Made by a program: the position numbers and the translations under genes
Shown here: piece after piece, positions 18,396 through 27,839 of the stretch
Layout: each line of letters starts with the position of its first letter
Position numbering within the stretch: the stretch's first letter is position 1
The notes under the pieces: generated by a model
The model's database searches: none
Told to the model about the DNA's origin: nothing
Seen by the model: the letters and a program-made list of their open reading frames with translations, nothing else
From: Panacagrimonas perspica
GTDB lineage: Bacteria > Pseudomonadota > Gammaproteobacteria > Nevskiales > Nevskiaceae
Direction of reading: 5' to 3'
DNA: 64,000 nucleotides
Assembly: GCF_004364935.1 (NCBI RefSeq)
Contig: NZ_SOBT01000009.1
Coordinates: 147,994 to 211,993 of the forward strand

Positions 18396-19769
18396 GTGAA
18401 AATCATCATCCTCGGCGCAGGCCAGGTCGGCGCAACACTGGCCGAGAACCTCGCCAGCGAAAACAACGACGTCACCGTCGTCGACGCCGATGCCACCTTG
18501 CTCGGCGACCTCCAGGAACGTTTCGACATCGGCACCGTGCAGGGCTTCGCCTCGCACCCGGAAGTGCTGCGCCGCGCCGGCGCGGACGACGCCGACATGA
18601 TCATCGCGGTGACCGAGTCGGACGAGACCAACATGCTCGCCTGCAAGGTCGCCTACACGCTGTTCCAGACGCCGACGAAGATCGCGCGCGTGCGTTCCGC
18701 CGAATACCTCTCCGAGGAGAAGCTGTTCGGGCAGGACGCGCTGTCGGTGGACCTGCACATCTCGCCCGAGCAGCTGGTCACCGACTACATCCATCGCTTG
18801 ATCGAATACCCGGGTGCGCTGCAGGTGGTCGATTTCGCCGACGGCCGCGTGCGCCTGGTCGGCCTGAAGGCCTACTACGGCGGCCCGCTGGTCTCGCGCC
18901 AGCTCAAGGAACTGCCGCAGCACCTGCCCGGCATCGATGCGCGCGTGGCGGCGATCTATCGCCGTGGCCGCCCGATCCTGCCCGAGGGCGACACCATCAT
19001 CGAGGCCGAGGACGAGGTGTTCTTCATCGCCGCGGCCGAGCACGTGCCCAAGATGATGTCCGAGCTGCGCCGCATGGACCGCCCGGTCAAGCGCGTGATG
19101 CTGGCGGGCGGCGGCAACATCGGCCTGCGCCTGGCGCGCGCGCTCGAAGGCGAGGTGCAGGTCAAGGTCATCGAGCGCTCGCGCGAACGCGCGCGCTTCC
19201 TGTCCGAGCAGCTCACGCGCGCCACCGTGCTGTGGGGTGACGCCGCCAACGAGGAACTGCTGGTCGAGGAGAACATCGAGGACTGCGATGCCTTCTGCGC
19301 CGTCACCAACGACGACGAAGCCAATATCCTGTCCGCGATGCTGGCCAAGCGTCTGGGCGCGCGCAAGGCGCTGTCGCTGATCAATCGCCTGTCGTACGTG
19401 GACCTGGTCGAAGGCGGCGCCATCGACATCGCGATCTCGCCGCAGCAATCCACCGTGTCGGCGCTGCTCGCACATGTGCGTCGCGGCGACATGGTGCGCG
19501 TGCATTCGCTGCGGCGCGGTGCGGCCGAGGCGATCGAGGCCGTCGCGCACGGGGACAAGAAGAGCAGCAAGGTCGTCGGACGCCGCCTCGACGAGATCAA
19601 GCTGCCCAAGGGCACGACGATCGGCGCGATCGTGCGCGAGGACAAGGTGCTGATCGCGCACCACGACACCGTGGTCGAGGCCGAGGATCACGTGATCCTG
19701 TTCATCGTGGATCGCAAGCAGACCAAGGACGTGGAGAAACTCTTCCAGGTCGGCTTCAGCTTCATCTAG
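18396..19769 (+). CDS. trkA: Trk potassium uptake regulatory subunit
   Basis: 457-residue peripheral NAD(H)-binding protein that gates the TrkH channel. It has two RCK halves: [20 protein letters not shown] at the N-terminus and [19 protein letters not shown] near residue 233, each followed by a TrkA_C domain. The start is GTG. trkH begins 45 bases after its stop. Confidence 0.97.
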   Translation: MKIIILGAGQVGATLAENLASENNDVTVVDADATLLGDLQERFDIGTVQGFASHPEVLRRAGADDADMIIAVTESDETNMLACKVAYTLFQTPTKIARVRSAEYLSEEKLFGQDALSVDLHISPEQLVTDYIHRLIEYPGALQVVDFADGRVRLVGLKAYYGGPLVSRQLKELPQHLPGIDARVAAIYRRGRPILPEGDTIIEAEDEVFFIAAAEHVPKMMSELRRMDRPVKRVMLAGGGNIGLRLARALEGEVQVKVIERSRERARFLSEQLTRATVLWGDAANEELLVEENIEDCDAFCAVTNDDEANILSAMLAKRLGARKALSLINRLSYVDLVEGGAIDIAISPQQSTVSALLAHVRRGDMVRVHSLRRGAAEAIEAVAHGDKKSSKVVGRRLDEIKLPKGTTIGAIVREDKVLIAHHDTVVEAEDHVILFIVDRKQTKDVEKLFQVGFSFI

Positions 19770-19814
19770 CCCTGCCGACTCTTGGCCTTCTGGACCCTCC
19801 ATCCGAGTTCGCGC

Positions 19815-21272
19815 ATGCACCGCTTCGTCGCGGTGCAGAGAATCACCGGCATGCTGCTGATGCTGTTCAGCTTCACGATGGTTCCTCCAATCATCGTGGA
19901 CCAGCTCACCGAGGCCACCACCACCGGTCCCTTCCTGATGGGCCTGTGGATCACGTTCCTCACCGGTGCCCTGGTCTGGTGGCCGGCGCGCAAGGAGCAC
20001 GCGGAACTCAAGACGCGTGACGGCTTCCTGATCACGGTCCTGTTCTGGGCCGTGCTCGGAGCCTTCGGCGCGATCCCGCTGTTCTTCGCCGACGAGGCCT
20101 GGCACAGCTACACCGACGCCGTGTTCGAAGCGGTGTCGGGCCTGACCACGACCGGCGCCACGAGCGTCGCCAGCGGACTCGACGAGTTGCCGCCTGCGCT
20201 CAACTATTACCGCGCGCAACTCCACTGGCTGGGCGGCATGGGCATCATCGTGCTGGCCGTCGCGGTGCTGCCGATGCTCGGCGTCGGCGGCATGCAGCTC
20301 TATCGCGCCGAGACGCCGGGGCCGCTGAAGAATTCGAAACTGACGCCCCGCATCACCGAAACGGCACGCGTGCTGTGGCTGGTCTATCTGAGCCTGACGA
20401 TCGCCTGCGGCCTGTCGTTCTGGGCGGTCGGCATGCCGCCGTTCGACGCGTTGTGTCACGCCTTCTCGACCTTGGCGACCGGTGGTTTCTCCACGCACGA
20501 CGCCAGCATCGGTTACTTCAAATCGATCAACGTCGAATACGTGGCCATGCTGTTCATGATGCTGGGCACGATCAATTTCGCCACGCATTTCGCTGTCTGG
20601 CGCGGCCGCAATCTGCGGTTCTACTGGCGCGACACCGAACTGCGGGTGTGCATCGCCATCATACTGCTCTACACCGTGATGATCTGGCTGCTGTTCGTCA
20701 TCCATCACACCTACTCGAGCCCGCTGCTGGCGCTGCACAAGGCGATCTTCCATGTCGTCTCGTACGGCAGCACGACAGGATTTGCCACCGACGATCCGAC
20801 GCACTGGCCCAGCCCTGCGCCGCTGCTGCTGATGCTCAGCATGTTCATGGTGGGCTGCGCGGGATCGACCGCCGGCGGCGTCAAGGTGGTCCGACTGATG
20901 CTGTTCGTGAAGCAGGCAATGCGCGAAATTCAGAAGCTGCTGCATCCGAGCGCGGAAATGGGCATCAAGCTCGGCGGCAAGACACTGCCCGACGAGGTCG
21001 TCTACGCCGTCGGCGCGTTCTTCTCGGTCTATATCGGCTGCACGATCGTGCTGAGCTTCCTGATGATGCTGACCGGCCTCGACCCGGTCATCGCGTTCTC
21101 GGCGATCGCTGCCACCATCAACAATTCGGGCCCGGGCCTGGGACCGGTGGCCGCGTCGATGGCCCACGTCAACGCCTTCGGCAAATGGCTCATGATCTTT
21201 GCGATGCTGCTCGGCCGGCTCGAGATCTTCACGTTGCTGATCGTCTTCACACCCGGCTTCTGGCGTCGCTGA
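19815..21272 (+). CDS. trkH: Trk potassium transporter membrane subunit
   Basis: 485-residue channel-forming subunit of the Trk system. The selectivity-filter repeats are visible as [27 protein letters not shown] and NNSGPGLG, with many membrane helices between them. The ATG at 19815 gives the usual N-terminus [15 protein letters not shown]. It partners TrkA encoded just upstream. Confidence 0.96.
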   Translation: MHRFVAVQRITGMLLMLFSFTMVPPIIVDQLTEATTTGPFLMGLWITFLTGALVWWPARKEHAELKTRDGFLITVLFWAVLGAFGAIPLFFADEAWHSYTDAVFEAVSGLTTTGATSVASGLDELPPALNYYRAQLHWLGGMGIIVLAVAVLPMLGVGGMQLYRAETPGPLKNSKLTPRITETARVLWLVYLSLTIACGLSFWAVGMPPFDALCHAFSTLATGGFSTHDASIGYFKSINVEYVAMLFMMLGTINFATHFAVWRGRNLRFYWRDTELRVCIAIILLYTVMIWLLFVIHHTYSSPLLALHKAIFHVVSYGSTTGFATDDPTHWPSPAPLLLMLSMFMVGCAGSTAGGVKVVRLMLFVKQAMREIQKLLHPSAEMGIKLGGKTLPDEVVYAVGAFFSVYIGCTIVLSFLMMLTGLDPVIAFSAIAATINNSGPGLGPVAASMAHVNAFGKWLMIFAMLLGRLEIFTLLIVFTPGFWRR

Positions 21273-21358
21273 GACGCAGGTCCCGACGTCCGGCTTCGGC
21301 TTCCGGAAAGCTCGGGACGTAGTGGAAACTGGAACATCGAAACTGGAAACTGCTGCGC

Positions 21359-22297
21359 ATGAGCGTCTTCACGAAAGTCTCGCATCCCGAACTCCTGGAC
21401 TTCCTTCAGCAATACCCGGTTGGCGAAGTGATCGGCTTCCAGGGCATCGGGGAAGGTGTCGAGAACACCAATTACTTCGTCGACACCGATGACGGCCGCT
21501 GGGTGCTCACGCTGTTCGAGCGCCTGAACTACGACGACCTGCCGTTCTTCCTGGGCCTGATGGAGCACCTGGCCGCGCACGGATTTCCCAGTGCCGCGCC
21601 GCTGCACACGAATGACGGCAAGAACCTCGTCACGCTCAATGGCAAGCCTGCCGCGATGGTGCGACGCCTCGTCGGACAGAGCGTGCTCTTTCCGAATCTC
21701 GAGCAGGCGCGTGCCACCGGCGGCGTGCTGGGCCAGCTCCATCGCGTGGCCGCCACGTTCAAGGGTGGCGCCGACAACGCGCGCGGAACCGCCTGGCGCC
21801 TGCAGACCGCGCAGGAGCTGATGCCTCACCTTGCGGAAGATGCGCGCGCGCTGATCGCCTCGGAGCTGGACGCGCAGAAGGCGCTGGCGCTCGATGCATT
21901 GCCGCAGGGCATCGTCCACGCCGACCTGTTTCGCGACAACGTGCTGTTCGTCGACGACCGCCTGACCGGCGTCATCGATTTCTACTACGCCTGCCGCGAC
22001 AGCCTGCTCTACGACCTCGCGATCACCGTCAACGACTGGTGCTTCGACACGCATGGGCAGCTCAACCGTGCGCGCTCGGACGCGATGATCGCCGCCTACA
22101 TCGCGGAACGTCAGCCCACCGCGGCCGAGGCGCAGGCCTGGCGCCTGGTGCTGCGCGCCGCGGCGCTGCGCTTCTACCTTTCGCGCCTGCAGGACTGGGT
22201 GCATCCGCGCGCCGGTGGCCTGGTGCACGTGAAGGATCCGGACGCGTACCGTCGCATCCTCGAGTACCACCGCAGCGACGTGCTGCCGCTCGGCTGA
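21359..22297 (+). CDS. thrB: Homoserine kinase (aminoglycoside-phosphotransferase fold)
   Basis: 312 residues in the family of the Pseudomonas/Xanthomonas-type homoserine kinase, which makes O-phosphohomoserine for threonine synthesis. It begins MSVFTKVSHPELLDFLQQYP and has GEGVENTNYFV (nucleotide loop), the catalytic VHADLFRDNVLF and GVIDFYYACRD (metal Asp). No other threonine genes adjoin, so the substrate rests on family resemblance. A REPIN follows. Confidence 0.88.
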   Translation: MSVFTKVSHPELLDFLQQYPVGEVIGFQGIGEGVENTNYFVDTDDGRWVLTLFERLNYDDLPFFLGLMEHLAAHGFPSAAPLHTNDGKNLVTLNGKPAAMVRRLVGQSVLFPNLEQARATGGVLGQLHRVAATFKGGADNARGTAWRLQTAQELMPHLAEDARALIASELDAQKALALDALPQGIVHADLFRDNVLFVDDRLTGVIDFYYACRDSLLYDLAITVNDWCFDTHGQLNRARSDAMIAAYIAERQPTAAEAQAWRLVLRAAALRFYLSRLQDWVHPRAGGLVHVKDPDAYRRILEYHRSDVLPLG

Positions 22298-22313
22298 TCG
22301 CGTCCCACTCAGC

Positions 22314-22376
22314 GTAGCCCGGGCGCAGCCCGGGGTCCCGGCTCATCGAAGAGACCCCGGGTTTCACCCGGGCTAC
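22314..22376. repeat. REPIN between convergent genes
   Basis: Two inverted units, GTAGCCCGGGCGCAGCCCGGGG and its partner ending GGTTTCACCCGGGCTAC, separated by a short AT-richer loop. Each unit has the GTAG head and a GC-rich palindrome typical of REP elements moved by REP-associated tyrosine transposases. It lies between the thrB and DUF1329 3' ends and could also stabilise or terminate both messages. Confidence 0.85.
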
Positions 22377-22387
22377 GGATGCTGAAC

Positions 22388-23755
22388 TCAGCGCCCGGCG
22401 CGCGCGGCAGCCTCGGCCGAGAACATCTCCGGTGTCAGCGGCTGGTTGAGACGCCACCAGCCCTCGCCCGCCTCGTTGACCAGATACGTGGCCTCGTAGG
22501 CGTGCTGCTGAAGGTCGTGATAGACCGACACGCCGCGGTGAAACGTGCTGGATTCCTGCGAATAGAAATACGTGATGAAGCTGGTGCGCCAGAGGCTGCC
22601 GCGTGCGTCGTAGTTGTCCGCCCACAGCACCAGCCAGGAGTCTTCGTCGACGTAGAACTCGCGGCGCGAGTAGATGTGGCGCATGCCCGGCTTGAGGCGG
22701 CCCTCGATGACCCAGACACGATGCCGCTCGTAGCGCAGGTACTCGGGATTGAGCGTGGAGGGTTTGACGAGGTCCGCGTAGCGCACCGCGGGATCGTTGA
22801 CGCGGAAGTTGTGGTACGGCACCAGCATCTCGCGGCGGCCCACCAGCTTCCATTCGTAGCGCTCGGGCGAGCCGTTGTAGCCGTAGTCCTCGTCGACGGT
22901 GCGAAGACCTGCCGGCGGCACCGGATAGTCGAACCCGACCGGCGCGGACTGACGCACGCGACGGATCCACGGCTGGTAGAGCCAGGTGCTCTGCGTCGAC
23001 TGGCGCGAAAAATCGTTGGGCTGATAACCGACGGCGACCAGGCCGCGATCGCGAGCGGGCAACAGGTAGTGCGCCATGAAGTACGCACCCACCGTGTCCT
23101 GGTAGGACCCCCGCCGCGTCGGGTCCTTGCCCGGATCGAGCGTCTTGAAGCGCTGCTTGCCCCAGGCGATGGCGCCGTCGGCATAGACGTCCGCGATGTC
23201 GGTCACCACCGATTCGGTCCAGCCGCGGTGCGGGTTGATCGCGTTCCAGATCGCCTGCAGGCCGTCCTTCGGAAATGGAAACGGGATGGCGCCACTGACA
23301 CCCGCGATACCACGACCGTCGTTGATCACGCGGGCTTCCGTGGCGTTGTGCTTCACGGCCTCGCAGACCCAGTCCGCGAAGCGGAAGTCGCGATGGCTCG
23401 GATAGACCTTCATGCGGAATGCGGCCGGGTATTGCCGCAACAACGCTTTCTGCCCCGCCGTCAGCGCGTCCGCATGCTGGGCCTGGTTCCCGGCATTGAC
23501 CTCGAACAGCGGCGCCTCCGCCGCGTACGGTCCGGGTTCGTAGCCATAGGGGTGCGTCTGACCCGGCCAGGTTCCCAGGTACCGGCCGGTATAGGCGGCC
23601 ACGCCCGCGTCGCTGCCAGCGCGCTCGGCACCCATGCAGGTCGTCGCCGGGCTATCCAGTTCGGCCGCGGACAGGCGCAGTGGGACCAAGGCCAGCAGCG
23701 ACCCGAGCAGCAGCGCGAATCGCGCGCGCGTGGCCCCATCGTGCCTGCCGGTCAT
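22388..23755 (-). CDS. DUF1329 exported protein
   Basis: 455 residues with a signal peptide (ARFALLLGSLLALVPLRLSA, cleavage near residue 33) and a DUF1329 domain over the rest: AYTGRYLGTWPG, GYQPNDFSRQSTQSTWLYQPWIRRVR, and REFYVDEDSWLVLWADNYD. Members are periplasmic or outer-membrane linked and often sit near RND exporters and degradation genes, but the biochemical role is unknown. The ATG at 23755 is chosen because it starts the signal peptide. It is divergent from glnK. Confidence 0.85.
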   Translation of the reverse strand: MTGRHDGATRARFALLLGSLLALVPLRLSAAELDSPATTCMGAERAGSDAGVAAYTGRYLGTWPGQTHPYGYEPGPYAAEAPLFEVNAGNQAQHADALTAGQKALLRQYPAAFRMKVYPSHRDFRFADWVCEAVKHNATEARVINDGRGIAGVSGAIPFPFPKDGLQAIWNAINPHRGWTESVVTDIADVYADGAIAWGKQRFKTLDPGKDPTRRGSYQDTVGAYFMAHYLLPARDRGLVAVGYQPNDFSRQSTQSTWLYQPWIRRVRQSAPVGFDYPVPPAGLRTVDEDYGYNGSPERYEWKLVGRREMLVPYHNFRVNDPAVRYADLVKPSTLNPEYLRYERHRVWVIEGRLKPGMRHIYSRREFYVDEDSWLVLWADNYDARGSLWRTSFITYFYSQESSTFHRGVSVYHDLQQHAYEATYLVNEAGEGWWRLNQPLTPEMFSAEAAARAGR

Positions 23756-23882
23756 GGCTCTCGAGCCCCGAATCTTCACCGCGATGCTCCCTCTGGCCGT
23801 CGTCGGCCTTTTCGGTAAACACGAGATTCGCGGTCCGCGGCGGACATCCTTCTGGTGCGCCCATGTGAACTGGCGCACGCGC

Positions 23883-23898
23883 CGGACCAGTTTTTGCA
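23883..23898 (+). promoter_or_regulatory. Candidate sigma-54 promoter of glnK-amtB
   Basis: CGGACCAGTTTTTGCA has the invariant GG (23884-23885) and GC (23896-23897) exactly 10 bases apart and the full TTGCA -12 element. The -24 side is weaker than TGGCAC. It would start transcription near 23909, about 44 bases before glnK, the usual arrangement for NtrC-controlled glnK-amtB. A 7-bp inverted repeat (GTGCGCC/GGCGCAC) lies just upstream at 23855-23878. Confidence 0.6.
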
Positions 23899-23952
23899 CG
23901 GACCTGACTTGGTTAGACTGGCAATCCTGCGACCCCTGCTCCCGAGATCACC

Positions 23953-24291
23953 ATGAAAATGCTCATCGCCGTCATCAAGCCGTTCAAGCTCGACGCCGTC
24001 CGCGAAGCGCTCGCCGACATCGGTGTGCAGGGCATGACGGTGACGGAAGTGCGCGGTTTCGGGCGCCAGAAGGGCCACACCGAGCTGTACCGCGGCGCCG
24101 AGTACACGGTGGACCTGCTGCCCAAGATCAAGCTGGAAGTGGCGCTGGCGCCGGACATGGTCGACCGCGCCGTCGAGGCGATCCAGAAGAGCGCCAAGAC
24201 CGGCCAGATCGGCGACGGCAAGATCTTCGTCTACGACCTCGACCAGACCGTGCGCATCCGCACCGGCGAATCGGGCGTCGACGCCGTCTAG
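23953..24291 (+). CDS. glnK: Nitrogen regulatory PII protein
   Basis: 112-residue PII signal protein. The T-loop GRQKGHTELYRGAEYTVDLL carries the uridylylation site Y51, and GDGKIFV and the C-terminal QTVRIRTGESG match the family. It senses 2-oxoglutarate and ATP/ADP and blocks AmtB when nitrogen is plentiful. The linkage to amtB 134 bases downstream argues for GlnK over GlnB. Confidence 0.95.
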   Translation: MKMLIAVIKPFKLDAVREALADIGVQGMTVTEVRGFGRQKGHTELYRGAEYTVDLLPKIKLEVALAPDMVDRAVEAIQKSAKTGQIGDGKIFVYDLDQTVRIRTGESGVDAV

Positions 24292-24317
24292 GCGTCTCGC
24301 GAAAAATTTCTGAGGAC

Positions 24318-24365
24318 GCGGTCCCGAAGAGGACCGCGGCGGTAACCGCGGGCAAGGAAGCCCGC
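24318..24365 (+). other. Intercistronic stem-loops between glnK and amtB
   Basis: Two clear hairpins: GCGGTCC(cgaaga)GGACCGC at 24318-24337 and GCGGGC(aaggaa)GCCCGC at 24348-24365. Neither has a T-tract, so they more likely stabilise the glnK part of the message or cause partial termination, giving more GlnK than AmtB. Confidence 0.5.
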
Positions 24366-24425
24366 AACACAACAAGAATGTTCAAGAACTGGTCAACGCT
24401 GACCGGTCACAGGAGGAGTACCGGA

Positions 24426-25706
24426 ATGAAACGCTGGATCGGCGCGGCCGTGGCCGCACTTCCGTTCGCGGCCTCCGCGCAAGAGATCAACAGCGGCGAC
24501 AGCGCCTGGATCCTGACCTCGACCGCCCTGGTCCTGTTCATGACCCTCCCGGGCCTCGCACTCTTCTATGGCGGCCTGGTTCGCACCAAGAACGTGCTGT
24601 CTGTGCTGATGCAGTGCTTCGCGATCACCTGCATGGTCTCGGTGCTCTGGCTGATCTATCTCTACAGCCTCGCCTTCGATTCGGGCGGCCCGCTGGTGGG
24701 AGGCCTGGGCAAGGCCTTCTTCGCGGGCGTCGAGGAAGGCTCGGTCAACGGCGCGATTCCGGAGACCGCCTTTTCGATGTTCCAGCTCACGTTCGCCATC
24801 ATCACGCCCGCGCTGGTCGTCGGCGGTTTTGCCGAACGCATGAAGTTCTCCTCGATGCTGCTGTTCTCGGCGCTGTGGTCGACGCTGGTGTACGCGCCGG
24901 TGTGCCACTGGGTCTGGGCCTCGGACGGCTGGCTCTACAAGATGGGACTGCTCGACTTCGCCGGCGGCACGGTCGTCCACATCACCGCCGGTGTCGCGGC
25001 GCTGGTGGCGGCCATCGTGCTCGGCAAGCGCCAGGGCTTTCCGACCACCGCGATGCTGCCGCACAACATGACGATGACGGTCACCGGCGCCGCGATGCTC
25101 TGGGTGGGCTGGTTCGGTTTCAACGGCGGCTCGGCGCTGGCCGCCAACGGCAACGCCGCGATGGCGATCCTGGTCACGCACATGTCGGCCGCGGCCGGCG
25201 CGATCGCCTGGGCGGTGATGGAGTGGGTGCGCTACGGCAAGCCCTCGGCGCTGGGTACGGTCACCGGCATGGTCGCGGGCCTGGGCACGATCACGCCGGC
25301 ATCCGGCTACGTGGGGCCGGGTGGCGCGCTGCTGATCGGTCTGGTCGCCGGCTTCGTGTGCTTCAACGCGACCAACTTCCTGAAGCGCCGCCTGGGTGTC
25401 GACGATTCGCTCGACGTGTTCCCGGTGCACGGCGTCGGCGGCATTCTGGGCACGCTGCTGGCGGGTGTGTTCGCGTCGAGCGCACTGGGTGCGTTCAGCG
25501 GCCAGGGCTACGCGGAAGGCATGAACATGGGCAAGCAGATCGGTGTACAGGCGCTCGGCGTCGTCGCGGTGGGTACGTATACCGCCGTCGTCAGCTACGC
25601 ACTGCTCAAGCTCGTGGGCGCGATGCTGGGGCTGCGTGTCAGCGCGGAAGCCGAGTCCACCGGCCTGGATACCGCGGAGCACAACGAGCGCGGCTACGAC
25701 CTCTGA
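24426..25706 (+). CDS. amtB: Ammonium transporter AmtB
   Basis: 426 residues with a signal peptide (MKRWIGAAVAALPFAASA) and eleven predicted helices. The pore twin histidines are in FAGGTVVHITAGVAAL and DVFPVHGVGGILGT, and the family signature DFAGGTVVHI is intact. A strong AGGAGGA precedes the ATG. It is co-transcribed with glnK, whose product plugs the pore. Confidence 0.97.
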   Translation: MKRWIGAAVAALPFAASAQEINSGDSAWILTSTALVLFMTLPGLALFYGGLVRTKNVLSVLMQCFAITCMVSVLWLIYLYSLAFDSGGPLVGGLGKAFFAGVEEGSVNGAIPETAFSMFQLTFAIITPALVVGGFAERMKFSSMLLFSALWSTLVYAPVCHWVWASDGWLYKMGLLDFAGGTVVHITAGVAALVAAIVLGKRQGFPTTAMLPHNMTMTVTGAAMLWVGWFGFNGGSALAANGNAAMAILVTHMSAAAGAIAWAVMEWVRYGKPSALGTVTGMVAGLGTITPASGYVGPGGALLIGLVAGFVCFNATNFLKRRLGVDDSLDVFPVHGVGGILGTLLAGVFASSALGAFSGQGYAEGMNMGKQIGVQALGVVAVGTYTAVVSYALLKLVGAMLGLRVSAEAESTGLDTAEHNERGYDL

Positions 25707-25720
25707 TCCCTGACTCGATA

Positions 25721-25750
25721 CGCCTCGCCACGAAATGCCGTGGTGAGGCG
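25721..25750 (+). terminator. Stem-loop after amtB
   Basis: CGCCTCGCCAC and GTGGTGAGGCG pair over 11 bp with one G-T pair around an 8-base loop, 14 bases past the amtB stop. No T-run follows, so it may be a 3'-end stabiliser or a factor-assisted terminator. A second dyad, GGGACGTCCC, lies just beyond it. Confidence 0.4.
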
Positions 25751-25800
25751 CTCGGGATAGCGGAGCAGTCGGGACGTCGGCGGGACGTCCCTGACGCGCC

Positions 25801-26742
25801 TCAGGGATTCGCGGCGGGCGGCGCCAGAGGCGGGTCGTCGGGCGTTGTCGACAGCCCGAAGCCCAGCAGCGGCGGCCAGTCCGCCATCGGGTAGAGCCGG
25901 ATGTTGCGCAGGGCGATGTCGCCGGGCGGGTCGATCGCCGCGTGGAAATAGCCGGACTCGCGGATGACCTTGCGCGACGCTGCAGCCGTCTCGTCGCTCC
26001 ACTTCCAGCCTTCCTTCAGCGCGCGCGCGTTCAGCGCCGCGATCATTGCCGATTCCCAGGCCGCACGGCTCAGGCGCGCGCGCCCGGCCGAGACGTCCTT
26101 GTAGCGCGTCAGCAGGCCCTGGTCGGAGAACTCCAGCGCGAGCTTGCGCACCATGATCTGGTCCGGCGCGCGATCGAAGACCTCCGGCGAACCCTCAAGC
26201 TGCGTCGTCAGCAGGGCGCGACCGATCTGCGGGGCGCCGATATCGAACGACAGGGTCGCCAATCCCGCCGAGGCGACGTACTGGATGTCGAACTCGACGT
26301 CGCCGCGAAACTCGGTGTAGCCGAGATCGAACAGCGTCGGCGGCGGGATCCGCGCAGGATCCGGCGACTCCGACTTCGGGGCTCGACGTTCGGCTATCGG
26401 AATGCGAACGCCCAGCAGGGTGCCACGCACACGGGCGAGGTGACCCGCGTCGTCGAGACGCAGCTCGCGGATCCGCAGTTCGCGCGCCTCGATGAGCATT
26501 CCCATCGGCGTCTGCAGCGCCATCTGCAGGCCACCCTCCGGGCGGAACGACAATCCCCAGACGCGACCCGCGCCCCAGGGAAACGGCCAGAGCCGCTCGT
26601 AATGGAGGTCTCCGTGAGGGATCAGCCGCGCGATGAACCTCGCTGCTTCTTCCTGGGTGCGCTGCACCAGCCAGTACTGTCCCAGGCCAGCCAATACCAC
26701 CAGGATCAGGAAGCCGCGCCAGACAAGGGTGCCGAGTTTCAT
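25801..26742 (-). CDS. Membrane-anchored periplasmic protein, unknown
   Basis: 313 residues starting MKLGTLVWRGFLILVVLAGLG, a single N-terminal membrane anchor, then a soluble beta-rich region without recognisable motifs. The layout (LYPMADWPPLLGFGLST near the end, Pro-rich tail) suggests a periplasmic domain tethered to the inner membrane. I cannot assign a family. A longer in-frame start exists but would place 32 hydrophilic residues before the anchor. Confidence 0.6.
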   Translation of the reverse strand: MKLGTLVWRGFLILVVLAGLGQYWLVQRTQEEAARFIARLIPHGDLHYERLWPFPWGAGRVWGLSFRPEGGLQMALQTPMGMLIEARELRIRELRLDDAGHLARVRGTLLGVRIPIAERRAPKSESPDPARIPPPTLFDLGYTEFRGDVEFDIQYVASAGLATLSFDIGAPQIGRALLTTQLEGSPEVFDRAPDQIMVRKLALEFSDQGLLTRYKDVSAGRARLSRAAWESAMIAALNARALKEGWKWSDETAAASRKVIRESGYFHAAIDPPGDIALRNIRLYPMADWPPLLGFGLSTTPDDPPLAPPAANP

Positions 26743-26887
26743 GAGGGGATTGTAGGAGCAGGTCTCACGGCCGTGGCCCGCCCATACCGTCGCTTCGACC
26801 GGCTGTCCCCGTGATGGCCACGGGCCCGCGCTCGGCAAACGGGAACTGCTCTAGACTGCCGACGTCGCGTCGAACGGACGAATCACC

Positions 26888-27283
26888 ATGCGCGCTGTCC
26901 TCCTGACCTTGTGCTCTCTACTGATCGCGGACGGTGCATCCGCCGCGGGCGAGCGCATCTACCGGTGGACGACTCCCGACGGCAAGGTCCAGTTCGGCGA
27001 CCAGCCGCCGTCGGGCGCGCAGGACATCCGCAACTTCGATCGCAGGGTCGGCACCACGGCCGCTGCGGAACCGGCGCAGGACCGCCCGCCGCAGAAGACG
27101 GTCAGCGAGACGGACTGCATCAACAAGCGCGCGCAGCTCAACACCTACAAGAACGCCAGCCGGCTGGTCGAGCGCGACAGCCTGGGTCGTGAACGCGAGT
27201 ACACCGTGGCCGAGCGCGAGCAACTGGTGGCCAAGGTCCAGGCGGACCTGGAGTCGCAGTGCGGCGACGCGCCTGCGGAGTGA
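26888..27283 (+). CDS. DUF4124 exported protein (first of two)
   Basis: 131 residues: a signal peptide (MRAVLLTLCSLLIADGASAA), then the DUF4124 block ERIYRWTTPDGKVQFGDQPP and an acidic coiled tail. DUF4124 proteins are small periplasmic proteins of unknown function, common in this class. A second member starts nine bases downstream. Confidence 0.8.
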   Translation: MRAVLLTLCSLLIADGASAAGERIYRWTTPDGKVQFGDQPPSGAQDIRNFDRRVGTTAAAEPAQDRPPQKTVSETDCINKRAQLNTYKNASRLVERDSLGREREYTVAEREQLVAKVQADLESQCGDAPAE

Positions 27284-27291
27284 CCCCCGGC

Positions 27292-27780
27292 ATGAGTCCC
27301 GTTGCGCGCATGTTCGGCGTGCGCCTGCTCCTCGCGTGCGCCTTCGCGGCGTCGTCCTCCGGCGCCGGCGCGTCGAGCGTCTACCGCTGGGTCGACAAGA
27401 ACGGCCTCGTGCACTACGACGACACCTCGTCGGGCGGCAACAAGATGACGCGCGAGTACCTCGAGGATCGCAAGATTGCCGAAGAGCCCGAATGGGTCGG
27501 CGCGATTCCCGGAAATTTCAGCGCCGAGGTCGAGCAGCGCTGCACGAACGCCCGCGAGCGGCTGGCCAATTACCGCACCGCACCGCAGATCTACGGGCGC
27601 GATCCGAGCGGCAACGTCTACCCGCTGTCGCCCACGCAGCAGCGGCTGATGCTCGCGGAGATCAAGGCCGAGAGCGATCGCTACTGCCAGCCCGATGCCA
27701 CCCGGCGGATTTATGCCGAACGCCTGGCCGCCGACAAGGCCGAGCGGGCGCGCAAGCAGCAGGCGCCTCCACGCCGCTGA
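27292..27780 (+). CDS. DUF4124 exported protein (second of two)
   Basis: 162 residues with a signal peptide and the DUF4124 block SVYRWVDKNGLVHYDD. The C-terminal half is helical and charged (QRLMLAEIKAESDRYC). It resembles its upstream neighbour in layout, so the pair probably arose by tandem duplication. The ATG at 27292 is used; ATG 27310 would give a tighter signal peptide. Confidence 0.75.
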   Translation: MSPVARMFGVRLLLACAFAASSSGAGASSVYRWVDKNGLVHYDDTSSGGNKMTREYLEDRKIAEEPEWVGAIPGNFSAEVEQRCTNARERLANYRTAPQIYGRDPSGNVYPLSPTQQRLMLAEIKAESDRYCQPDATRRIYAERLAADKAERARKQQAPPRR

Positions 27781-27839
27781 TGCGGCCCTGACGTTCCACC
27801 GTTGTCGATGGTCACGACGCGCCAGCGCAAGAGTCCCCC

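Noticed and set aside
17946-21167. 1073-codon open frame on the minus strand across trkA-trkH and the toxin gene
   Set aside because: It covers three clear plus-strand genes and shows the Arg/His/Gln-rich composition of antisense shadow frames.
21309-21355. Repeated GAAACTGGAAAC-like words before thrB
   Set aside because: Short, imperfect and not arranged as arms; similar words occur before other genes by chance.
23855-23878. Inverted repeat upstream of glnK as a classical NtrC site
   Set aside because: NtrC sites have TGCACC-N5-GGTGCA; here the halves are GTGCGCC/GGCGCAC with a 10-base gap, so it is only noted with the promoter.
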